Shown piece after piece: positions 29,531-38,000 of a stretch of DNA of 49,553 bases. Location: IMG/VR virus record IMGVR_UViG_3300042309_001350, positions 1-49,553 of that record, one strand, 5' to 3'. The notes beneath the pieces are model-generated. The model had not been told where the DNA came from and made no database searches. It saw nothing but the letters and a program-made list of their open reading frames with translations. The stretch comes from a virus. Each line of letters opens with the position of its first letter. The first letter of the stretch is position 1. The position numbers and the translations under genes are program-made.

Positions 29531-30073
29531 ATGGCCTTAGCAACGCAAGCTGACGTTGAGAACGCCCTCGGGAGATTTCTCGAGGCCGAGGAAGACGTCA
29601 CCACGCTGCTCGAGGAAGCCAGCGATCTGGCCGCCGCCTATCTGGGTGGCTACCCCGATCCTGTGCCCCAAGCGGTTTCGCGCGCCGTGGCGACCATGGT
29701 CGTCGCCGTGCTGCTGAAGCCGGAGGCCACTACAGCGGACTATCAAGCGGGAGGCTACAACGCCTCACGCGAACCGCTGACCATCCGCGTCGGCAACGAG
29801 AGCCAGACCACCACCGGTCCGTGGCTCACCAAAGCAATTCGAATTCGGCTGCGTCCCTACCGAATGCGCCCCGCTCAGAGGGCATACACGATCAACACCC
29901 GCGTACCGGAGGACCTCGATGGTGGCCAAGAAGACAAGCCCCAGCCCCGCAGCCAAAAAGGCCGCACCTACCAAGGCAGCCCCCAAGGCCGCTCCCAAGG
30001 CAGCCCCCGAAACTGCCCCGTCGGCGGCACCTGCACCGGCCCCTTCTGTCAAGGCTTCTGCCCCTGCTGCTGA
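29531..30073 (+). CDS. Head-tail connector (adaptor) protein
   Basis: 180 residues. The first ~120 (MALATQADVENALGRFL, PEATTADYQAGGYNA, RVGNESQTTTGPWLTKA) are typical of gp6/Gp15-like adaptors that follow the capsid gene. The last ~50 (PRSQKGRTYQGSPQGR, then seven Cys in CPVGGTCTGPFCQGFCPCC) are read from the overlapping collagen-like gene in another frame, a 155-bp overlap. The tail probably arose by loss of the old stop; a sequencing error is also possible. Confidence 0.75.
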   Translation: MALATQADVENALGRFLEAEEDVTTLLEEASDLAAAYLGGYPDPVPQAVSRAVATMVVAVLLKPEATTADYQAGGYNASREPLTIRVGNESQTTTGPWLTKAIRIRLRPYRMRPAQRAYTINTRVPEDLDGGQEDKPQPRSQKGRTYQGSPQGRSQGSPRNCPVGGTCTGPFCQGFCPCC

Positions 30074-31478
30074 GTCGGGCTGGGTCGCGCCGCAGTACGC
30101 CGCGCCGACCTACCCCTGGCAGCCTCCGGAGCCGGTGCCCGCACCGGAGAAGCCCGCGCCGGACCTGTCCTGGGACCGTGCCGACTACGCCGAACCGGTC
30201 ATCCCGTGGGAACTGAAAGAGGTTCCGGCACCAACCCCCGTTGTGGAGGTCGAGGAGCCCGACGAAGAGCCTCCGGTGCTGTACCCGATCCTCGACAACC
30301 GGGTCGATGGAGGCGGCGGAGGCACCGGAACCGTTGGGCCCGCAGGCCCAACCGGACCCGAAGGGCCCGCGGGGCCCCCCGGCGCTGACGGCGCCCCCGG
30401 CAAGGACGGAGTCGACGGAGCCCCCGGCAAGGACGGCGTCGACGGAGCCCCCGGCGCTGACGGCGTTGACGGCGCTGACGGCGCCCCAGGTGCCGCCGCC
30501 ACTGTCACGGTGGGCACCACTGTCACCGGCGCCCCGACCGATCCTGCCGCTGTCTCGAACTCAGGTGACCAGAACGCCGCCGTGCTGGATTTTGTTATCC
30601 CACAGGGCATTCAGGGGCCTCAGGGCGTTCCCGGCATCCAGGGCCAGCCCGGCTTAGGCATCACTTTCCGCGGTGGCGTCCAGACCGAGGCCGAACTCCC
30701 CGCGACCGCCGTTCAGGGTGACTTGTACGTCGTCGCCGAGCCCGCACCCGCACACGGTTTCGTCTGGGACGCTGACGCCGCCGGATGGATCGACGCGGGC
30801 CCGGTTCAGGGGCCTCAGGGCGTACCCGGCGAGCAGGGTTTGCCCGGCCGCGACGGCGCCGACGGCGCTGATAGCACTGTGCCCGGTCCAGCAGGCGCCG
30901 ACGGCGTAGACGGGGCCCCCGGTCCAACCGCTGTCTCGGTTGACGCGGGCAACGCGACCAAACTCGGCAGCGACGGGCTGATCTACACCCCCGCCCCGAC
31001 CGCAGTCACCGGTTTCCTTCCGCTTACCGGCGGGGAGATGACCGGGACGATCACTCTGCCCGCCGGTAGCAATGGTCTGGCGATCAAGGGCACAACGTAC
31101 AACCTGCTCGGCGGCTCCGGCGGCGTCGCATTCCGCAACGGGTCGACAAACATCATGACTTTTGCCGCATCGACCATGCAGGCGACCGTCCCCATCCAGA
31201 CGGTAAACTCGGCCACCGCTCTGCAGTTCGGCTCCGGCGGCCCGACTCTGGGTAGGGGCACTAACGGCATTCAAGCATCGACCACCATCGACGCGACCGC
31301 CGCGCCCACTGTCGCCGGGCACCTGACGAACAAGGCGTACGTGGACTCGACGGTGGCGGCTGCCGCGGTAGCCAACCCCGTAGGTGGTTCGGTGCCAGAC
31401 GTCAAGCTGTGGCTGGGGTCTCAGGCCGCGTACGACGCCATCACCCCTGACGCCAAAACGATCTACTACATCGTCTAG
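29919..31478 (+). CDS. Collagen-like virion fibre protein
   Basis: 519 residues, GGAGG 6 bases before ATG. Lys/Ala/Pro-rich N-terminus (about 1-50), proline-rich part, then Gly-X-Y repeats (about 143-195 and 230-250, GPAGPTGPEGPAGPPGADG and GAPGKDGVDGAPGKDGVDG), a globular section, more Gly-X-Y (about 290-330), and a C-terminal domain ending VKLWLGSQAAYDAITPDAKTIYYIV, as in phage head/tail fibre ends. Located between connector genes, it may be a capsid or neck fibre. It shares its C-terminal type and a 'VTVGTTVTGAP' block with the tail collagen gene at 46952. Confidence 0.85.
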   Translation: MVAKKTSPSPAAKKAAPTKAAPKAAPKAAPETAPSAAPAPAPSVKASAPAAESGWVAPQYAAPTYPWQPPEPVPAPEKPAPDLSWDRADYAEPVIPWELKEVPAPTPVVEVEEPDEEPPVLYPILDNRVDGGGGGTGTVGPAGPTGPEGPAGPPGADGAPGKDGVDGAPGKDGVDGAPGADGVDGADGAPGAAATVTVGTTVTGAPTDPAAVSNSGDQNAAVLDFVIPQGIQGPQGVPGIQGQPGLGITFRGGVQTEAELPATAVQGDLYVVAEPAPAHGFVWDADAAGWIDAGPVQGPQGVPGEQGLPGRDGADGADSTVPGPAGADGVDGAPGPTAVSVDAGNATKLGSDGLIYTPAPTAVTGFLPLTGGEMTGTITLPAGSNGLAIKGTTYNLLGGSGGVAFRNGSTNIMTFAASTMQATVPIQTVNSATALQFGSGGPTLGRGTNGIQASTTIDATAAPTVAGHLTNKAYVDSTVAAAAVANPVGGSVPDVKLWLGSQAAYDAITPDAKTIYYIV

Positions 31479-31487
31479 GGGTCGGGC

Positions 31488-32510
31488 ATGACATCACCAG
31501 ACAGCCGCAACCACATCATCGGTGGAATCGTCCCATCCAAGATCATGGTCGGTTCCAGTCCGGCCACCAAAGTCATGGTCGGAAGCATCCAGGTCTGGCC
31601 GACCGGGAGCGCATCCTCTCCGATCCCCGAGGTCAAGGGCACGGTGACCACAGCGACCGGCAACACCGTTGCTCTGCCCGCCCACAGCCTGGGCGACCTG
31701 ATCGTCGTGTTCGCCCAGAACCACAACACGTTGACAGCCGCCGCACCAACAATCCCTGCCGCTGATACCACGGTCCCGGCCTGGAACACCCTGTACAAGA
31801 ACACCAGCGACGACGGTGTGCCCATCCACGTCGGATGGTTCCTCGCTACGAGAACCAACCACAAATCCGGGGCGTGGACCGGGGCGAACGGCATGTCGGC
31901 GGTGGTATTCACCAACGTCAACCAAGTCAATCCGATTGGCTCGGTGGGCGGGGTCAAGAATGTTTCCACAGCCGGGTCATCCCCGGTCATCCCGGCGTTG
32001 AACGACCCCGGCCCCTCCGCGCTGATGACGTACTACGCCGTCGCCTATTCGACGGGCGGGTTCGGTGACCCGCCTGCCGGGTACGTCAAGCACTTCTCGG
32101 ACGCCCGGTTGTGCCTCAACACCAAGTCGGACACCAACGACTACGCCCCGGTGCGGATGTCGCATAGTTCCGGCGCGTCGTTGACGTGGCGCAACGTGGC
32201 GTTCGAGGTGCTGAGCCCCGACTATCCCGCCGAGGAACCGCCCTATCTGTACGGGGTGGAAGTGGAAAACCTCCCCGCCTACGAGGTGAAGTTCACGTTG
32301 AAGAAGGGACTACCCGTCAGCCCCGACGAGGCGTTCAACTTCGCCACCACCTCCCACAGCAACATGGGGGGCTACGTCACACGGGAGTTCACCAAGAAGT
32401 TCCCATCCTCCGGATGGAAAGAGTGCAGCATCCAAGACCTTTACGGCGACGGCACCGCCAACGCGGACAGCCGTAAAACCATCACCGTGCAGGTTCAGGC
32501 GAAGGCGTGA
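31488..32510 (+). CDS. Minor virion protein, adhesin-like
   Basis: 340 residues starting 9 bases after the fibre gene. The N-terminus has IMVGSSPATKVMVGSIQVWP, a short repeat followed by VWP that recurs in the start of the propeller gene (VYAGDEKVWP), so it may be a virion-attachment segment. The middle is beta-rich and Gly/Thr/Asn-rich, with a separate C-terminal part (EPPYLYGVEVENLPAYEV onward). It probably works with the collagen fibre. Head or tail position is not known. Confidence 0.7.
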   Translation: MTSPDSRNHIIGGIVPSKIMVGSSPATKVMVGSIQVWPTGSASSPIPEVKGTVTTATGNTVALPAHSLGDLIVVFAQNHNTLTAAAPTIPAADTTVPAWNTLYKNTSDDGVPIHVGWFLATRTNHKSGAWTGANGMSAVVFTNVNQVNPIGSVGGVKNVSTAGSSPVIPALNDPGPSALMTYYAVAYSTGGFGDPPAGYVKHFSDARLCLNTKSDTNDYAPVRMSHSSGASLTWRNVAFEVLSPDYPAEEPPYLYGVEVENLPAYEVKFTLKKGLPVSPDEAFNFATTSHSNMGGYVTREFTKKFPSSGWKECSIQDLYGDGTANADSRKTITVQVQAKA

Positions 32511-32517
32511 TCCCCTA

Positions 32518-32811
32518 ATGGCTGACGAAGATGTCCGCTTCAGGTGGCGAGATAACAACTTCTACAAGATGCGTAGCGAGCCGCAGATCATCGCGGTCCT
32601 GGAGGCCATCGGGCGAGAGGTCGTTGAGAAGGCCAACGCACAAGTCGAACCCACACGGGGACTCGAGGCATACGGGATGGTCTCGAGCCAGGGCGCTCGT
32701 CGCCCGTATGGCCGCTGGCACGTTCGGGTCTATACCCAGACCAATGCGGCTAAGCGGTACGAGGCCGAGAACAACACTCTGGTGCGCTTAACTCAGGAAG
32801 CGGCGAACTGA
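32518..32811 (+). CDS. Neck/head-completion protein
   Basis: 97 residues; VLEAIGREVVEKANAQVEPTRG and PYGRWHVRVYTQTNAAKRYEAENNTL match the HK97 gp10-like or 'head-closure/tail-connector' small protein pattern found just before the tail terminator. ATGA-type contact with the next gene. Confidence 0.75.
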   Translation: MADEDVRFRWRDNNFYKMRSEPQIIAVLEAIGREVVEKANAQVEPTRGLEAYGMVSSQGARRPYGRWHVRVYTQTNAAKRYEAENNTLVRLTQEAAN

Positions 32812-33230
32812 TGCGCATCTGGCTTACACCTCAGCCCGCCCTCCTCGGCGCCGTGACGGTGCTCGAAGAGGCGTTCGGCACCTACGCGATGGTGTCTACC
32901 AAGCTGCCGTCGCGCAACATGCCGGACCGCTTCGTCAAGGTGTCTCGTATCGGCGGCCGACAGGACGATCCGGTTACCGACCGGGCCCGAATCCTCGTCG
33001 AGTGCTACGCCAAGGACACCGCCTCCGTGGAGCACATGTGCAACACGGCCCGTGCCGCCTACCGCAACGCCTGTGCTACCCGAGTAGCCGGTATGTGGAT
33101 CAGGTGGTATGGGAACGAGTCCGGGCCGGTGGATTTCCCACACCCCGGAATCGTCGACCGTGAGCGGTGGCAGTTCACCGCTGACCTGTGGATCAAGTCC
33201 AACCAACTTGCCACCCCAGAACCCCACTGA
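32811..33230 (+). CDS. Tail terminator protein
   Basis: 139 residues; begins MRIWLTPQPALLGAVTVLEEA, with RFVKVSRIGGRQDDPVTDRARILVECYA and a late W-F-T-A-D-L-W strand: the gpU/Gp-like tail terminator placed right before the major tail protein. It caps the tail tube and joins it to the head. Confidence 0.8.
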   Translation: MRIWLTPQPALLGAVTVLEEAFGTYAMVSTKLPSRNMPDRFVKVSRIGGRQDDPVTDRARILVECYAKDTASVEHMCNTARAAYRNACATRVAGMWIRWYGNESGPVDFPHPGIVDRERWQFTADLWIKSNQLATPEPH

Positions 33231-33291
33231 CCGAATCGGCCAGTGTCACAACTAAATACCAATCACAGAGATAACTGAATAACAACACCTT

Positions 33292-33326
33292 CTAGGCCGT
33301 CCCCAACGAATTGCCTTAGGAGGCAA
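33292..33326 (+). promoter_or_regulatory. Leader of the major tail gene: shared 13-mer and ribosome-site hairpin
   Basis: CTAGGCCGTCCCC (33292-33304) is the same 13-mer as upstream of the endolysin. TTGCC-TTAGGA-GGCAA (33311-33326) is a small hairpin holding the TTAGGAGG ribosome site. The 100-bp gap before a highly expressed gene may carry an independent late promoter; no clear -35/-10 is seen. Confidence 0.45.
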
Positions 33327-33332
33327 ATAATC

Positions 33333-33995
33333 ATGGCCGATTCAACTCAGGTCTGGGCCGCCACCATCCCCGCCGACGGCGCCGCGGTCTTCGCTGCCCC
33401 GATCGGCACCGCTCTGCCGACCGACGCCAGCACCGACCTCGACCCCGCGTTCGTCGATCTCGGCTGGGTCTCCGAAGAGGGTGTGTCCAACGGCATCTCC
33501 CGCGAGACCACCAAGCACTACGCCTGGGGTGGTGACGTGGTCAAGACCACGCAAGACCGCTACACCGAGACCGTCAAGTTCGCCCTGCTGGAGACCTCGC
33601 CCGAGGTGCTGCAGGTCGTCTACGGACGCACCAGCGTCACCGACGACGGCGCGGGCAACATCGAGGTCCACCACAGCTCGCAGATGCTGGAGCACCAGAG
33701 CTTCGTCATCGAGTTCGTCGACGGTGAGGCCATCGGCCGCATCGTGATCGAGGACGGCCTCGTGACCGAGCAGGAAGACCGGAAGTACAGCCACAAGGAG
33801 CTGTTGATGTACGGCCTGACGGTCGACGTCTACCGCCCGAAGGATGGAAGTGCTGCTGTCAAGCAGTATTTCTCGATCGGCGCCGGTACCGCTCCGGACC
33901 CCTCTACCGAGGTCCCGATCGGCACCCAGCAGGCCACCACCGTGTCGCGCACCGCGTCCGGTACCAAGACCTCCGCGGACAAGACCGCGGAGTAA
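33333..33995 (+). CDS. Major tail (tube) protein
   Basis: 220 residues. FVDLGWVSEEGVSNGISRETTKHYAWGGDVVK and KYSHKELLMYGLTVDVYRPKDGSAA are typical of actinophage tail-tube proteins; the C-terminal 30 residues are Thr/Ser-rich. Optimal-looking codons and strong leader fit high expression. Confidence 0.92.
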   Translation: MADSTQVWAATIPADGAAVFAAPIGTALPTDASTDLDPAFVDLGWVSEEGVSNGISRETTKHYAWGGDVVKTTQDRYTETVKFALLETSPEVLQVVYGRTSVTDDGAGNIEVHHSSQMLEHQSFVIEFVDGEAIGRIVIEDGLVTEQEDRKYSHKELLMYGLTVDVYRPKDGSAAVKQYFSIGAGTAPDPSTEVPIGTQQATTVSRTASGTKTSADKTAE

Positions 33996-33999
33996 TACC

Positions 34000-34048
34000 C
34001 TCCCCGGCCGGGCGGTGCTCTGGGACGGCCTACCGTCCGGCCGGGGAG
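34000..34048 (+). terminator. Strong hairpin after the major tail gene
   Basis: CTCCCCGGCCGG pairs with CCGGCCGGGGAG (12 pairs) starting 5 bases after the stop. No U-run follows. It probably lowers transcription into the chaperone genes or protects the 3' end of the tail-protein message. Confidence 0.6.
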
Positions 34049-34117
34049 CTCCACACATGCACCACCTTCAAGTCCGTCCCGCAAGTCCCGTAAGTAAGAC
34101 AGAAAGGCTGTCCCTCA

Positions 34118-34681
34118 ATGAAACCCATCGTTCTCGCAGGTTTTGATGACGCCCGCACCAAGCTGCCCGTGCAGGTCCCTGTGCGCGGCAAGACCAAGCC
34201 GGTCACCGTCAAGCTGCCCCGTTTCGACTATATCCCCGAGGAGACGTTCGACGCGCTGATGGCTGACCTGGAGCGTCTCGACGTCGTCCAGCAGGTCATC
34301 GCCGCCGCCAACGGTCTCGCCGAGGCTGAGGTCGGCGAAGAGGTCGAGGTCGAGTCCTTGATGGACGACGCCAAGAAGCAACTCTCCGACATGGGCGTCG
34401 AAGTTCAGCGAAACATGAAGCAGGGTCATGCATTCGACGTGCTGATCGCCAAAGACGACAGCGTGCTCGAGGCCCTCAAGCCGATGTCCGAGCAGAAGAC
34501 CCTGCCGCTGCGTAAGCGTTCCCGCGAGGTCGCGCTGACCATGCTGCGGCACGTCGTCACTCCTGAGGAACTCGCATGGTTCGAGGACCTGCCCACCGGC
34601 GCTCTCGATGAGCTGCTGTCCGCGTGGCGGGACGCGTCTACCCTCACACTGGGGGAATCCGAAGCCTCGCCGACGAGCTAA
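34118..34681 (+). CDS. Tail assembly chaperone, G protein
   Basis: 187 residues. Acidic middle (GEEVEVESLMDDAKKQL) and a C-terminal helix FEDLPTGALDELLSAWRDAS, as in actinophage G proteins before the tape measure gene. It ends in frame at 34681, but ribosomes can shift -1 at 34651-34657 to make the longer GT protein. It chaperones the tape measure protein during tail assembly. Confidence 0.88.
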   Translation: MKPIVLAGFDDARTKLPVQVPVRGKTKPVTVKLPRFDYIPEETFDALMADLERLDVVQQVIAAANGLAEAEVGEEVEVESLMDDAKKQLSDMGVEVQRNMKQGHAFDVLIAKDDSVLEALKPMSEQKTLPLRKRSREVALTMLRHVVTPEELAWFEDLPTGALDELLSAWRDASTLTLGESEASPTS

Positions 34682-35049
34682 AGGCTCACGGCGGGGCCAT
34701 TAGCTATGACCTGATCCGGGCGGGGTGGACCCGCTCGGATATAGGTGTCAGCTTAAGTTGGGCCGATTTAAAGGATTTCCTTCAATGGCTGCCTCCCTCC
34801 GGGGATAGCGCCTGGTATCGCGCCCGAAAACCGCAAACCTGGTGGGTGACACCAGAAATGCAGCTCATGGCCGGGCTCCTGTTTGCCGTCGAGGGCGGTA
34901 ATTGGCAGCGCGGCGGCGGGCAGGGCCCACAGCCCAAACCCGTGAAGTTCCCCGAAGAAATGAAACTCGGCGGCATCGACTCGGCCAAGGACCTGGCTGA
35001 GCGTAAAGAGCGTCTGAGACGGCGAAAGGAGAAGCGTGCCAACAGTTAA
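34118..35049 (+). CDS. Tail assembly chaperone, GT frameshift fusion
   Basis: Made by a -1 shift from the G frame into the frame read from about 34654 to TGA/TAA at 35049. The downstream part (GGIRSLADELKAHGGAISYDLI onward, about 130 residues) is open back to 34624 with no good start of its own and matches the T-domain position. The fusion would be about 310 residues. The last 14 bp overlap the tape measure start. Confidence 0.85.
34651..34657 (+). other. Programmed -1 frameshift site GGGGGAA
   Basis: In the G frame the codons are CTG GGG GAA. Slipping back one base lets tRNA-Gly re-pair on GGG and continue GGA ATC CGA in the T frame, exactly in the 58-bp overlap of the two frames. The A-site re-pairing is imperfect, so the exact slip point could differ by one codon. 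Confidence 0.7.
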
Positions 35050-38000
35050 TGGCGTAGAGCTGGCGACAGCCTACATCTCCCTCGCGGTCGAAACCGGTCA
35101 GGTCAAGGACCAGATCAGGAAGTCTCTCTCCGAGGCTGGCGCTCTCGGACGTGACGCGGGTAAGCAGATTAGCCAGGGCCTTGCCTCTGGGCTGGCTGAA
35201 ACCCCGATCAAGGCTCCGACCAAGAAGATGGTCAAGGAGGCCGTCAAGGACGGTACCGAGGCCGGGACCGCCGCGGGGAAGGCCGCCAACGACGCGTTGG
35301 TGAAAACGGCTAAGGGCAAGTCTCCGATCAAGGAAGTCCTCAAGGACGCCGAGAAGGACGGTGCCGAGGCCGGAGCGAAGGCCACCAAGGCTGTTGTTGA
35401 CGAGCTCAAACAGGTGCCCACGGACTCATCACCCGTCAAGGCGGTGCTGAAGGACGCCGAGACTGACGGCCGCCAGGCCGGGCAGAAGGCTGGCACCGCC
35501 GCGGCTGAGTCGATGAAGCGTTCGGGCTCCCAGTCCGCGTCTCCGGTCAAGGAGGCGCTGAAGGACTCCGGTAAGGACGGCAAGTCCGCGGGGGAGAGGG
35601 CCGGTAGGTCCGCCTCGGAGGGAATGAAGCGGACCACCAAGCCTACCCCTCCATCATTCTCGGAGACCATCGTCGCGGCTGGCGCCGCGGGGGCTAAGTC
35701 GGGCACCACTTTTGTCGAGGGCTTCACCGCGACAGCTCAGACTCTAGGTGCCGCGGCGAGTGTAGCGGTGGGTAAGACTCTCGGGCTGGGGATATCGGCG
35801 GGCATCGGTGCCGGGGCCATCGCGGGTCAGACCGTGACCAGCCTCACCAGCGGTCTGATGAGCATGCAAAGCGCTATCGCAGGTGTCGGCAACAAGCTCG
35901 GGAACACGCTGGGCTCCGCCATTACCGGGACCGCGAAGCGATCCCTCTACGCCGCCAGAATGTCTCTCGGGTTTGGTTCGGGGTTTGCTGCTGCGGGCTT
36001 CGCCGGTTGGGCTGTGTCCGGCGGCATGAAACGTCTGGAGACCCTCCAGGGCGCAGAGATTCAGATGGGCATCTATGTGCCGCCGGAAGAGGCGAAGCGG
36101 GTCACCGCGGACGTCCAGAAGCAGTTTGACGGCACCCCCATTCCGCTGACCGCAGCCATGCCTGCTGCGGCGAAGACGGTGGGCTGGGGATACAACGACG
36201 GCGAGCGCCGCACATACCTCGAGGCCGTGGCCAACCTGTCTGCCGCGTCGATGGGCAAAGTCGACTTCTCACAGGTGGACATGATCATGTCCCAGGTGAA
36301 GACGGCAGGATTCCTCACCGGCAACGAGATGGTGCAGTTCCGGAACGCGAACGTCGACATCGAAGGCATCGTCAAGAAGGCGATGGGGTGGGACGACGCC
36401 ACATACGCGAAGATGGATTCTCAGAGAAAGATATCCCTAAACACCATCATTGACTCGGTGATGCAGGTGATGCCGGACCTGAACCGTCGCCTGGGTGTTG
36501 AGACCCTCACCGGGGCGAAGTCGATGCTGTCCACCTCTGTACAGCGCATCGGTGCGAACTTCCTCGGAGCCGTGTTCGCCAACCCCAACGACCCGAACGA
36601 CGACGCCGCCACCGCGATGGCAAAGCAGCTCGGCAAAGTCATCGAGAAGACCAAAGCAATCGAGCAGTGGATTCTCGACAACCGCGACAGCATCCGGCAG
36701 TTCTTTGTCACCGGCAAGAACTATGCGGAGAAGTTTGTCGACGTGCTCTCCAAAGTCACCACGTCTCTTGTCGAGAATAAGGACGCGGTGCTGGGCGTGT
36801 TGGCGGCGTTCACCGGGTTCAAGGCTCTGACGGCCTTTGGCGGGCCAATCTTCAAAGTCTCCAACATGCTGGGTAAGGCCGCCTGGTGGACCGCAGCGTT
36901 ACTTCCCCGCGGCGCCGCCGCGGCCGGAGGGATGGCGCTGCGGGCCCGAGACCGTCGCAAAGACGGTAAGGGCGATGATGACGATGACCCCACGCCGAAG
37001 CGCGGTAGGACCGTTCGAGCGGCCTCTGCGATGTACGGCGGAGCCGGATGGATGTTCGGACGTACCCGTCAGGCATCTGCAGCAGCGGCCGCGGCCATCA
37101 AGCCGGTGTCGCGAGACCTCGCAGGCTCCGCGGCTTCGAGGTTCGGTCTGCTGAGCGATACGTTATTCCCTCAGGGGCTGTTCGGGCGTAGGGGTGTTCC
37201 GGACAACGCGTCCGACAACTTCCTCACCGGTGCCTCGGGCAGATCGCGCAGGCGCCGAGTCCGTGGACTGTTCCCGCTCGGCATGTCTGGGCGTAAGGGA
37301 CTACCTCGAAACGCATCAGATGACTTCCTGTCCGTCGGTACCGGAGGTGGGGGTCTGCTGAGCGATGTGATGGGAGCTCTCGGCTGGGGGACCAAGAAGG
37401 GCCTCAGTGCGGGTAAGAAGGCTGTCGGCGTGGGGCTCAAGGGGGGCGGGCTGCTGGCCCGCATGGGCAAGCGCGCCCTCGGCCTGGGCGGTAAAGGGAT
37501 CGGCGGCCTACTCAAGTTCGGCGTCACCAAGATTCCGATGGTCGGCGCCGCGGTGGCCGCCTACGACATGCTCCAGGAAATTCCCCAGGTACGGCAGTTC
37601 ACCGACCAGCTCCCCGAGAAGTTCCGCATGGCGAAGGAGTTTGTCCAGGGAGGGTTCGCGTCGGGGAGATTCCAAAAAGCCCTCACTGAGGCTAGAGATT
37701 TTGGTCTGAAGGTCGCTAAAGACGTCGGGATCAAAATGAAGGACGCCCTCGTCACTTCGTGGGGGTGGCTCAAGGTCAATGGCCCCAAGGCGCTGTCTGC
37801 AGCGTGGGGTTGGGTCAAGACCAACGTGCCGCCGATTCTCTCGTCGATCTGGGACTGGACCAAGACCAACGTACCTAAGGTGCTCTCTGCTGTCTGGGAC
37901 TGGACCAAGACCAACGTGCCGAAGGCGCTCGCAGCGGTATGGGACGTGACCAAGACGTATGCCCCGAAGGTTCTCTCGGCGGTGTGGAACTTCGCCAAAG

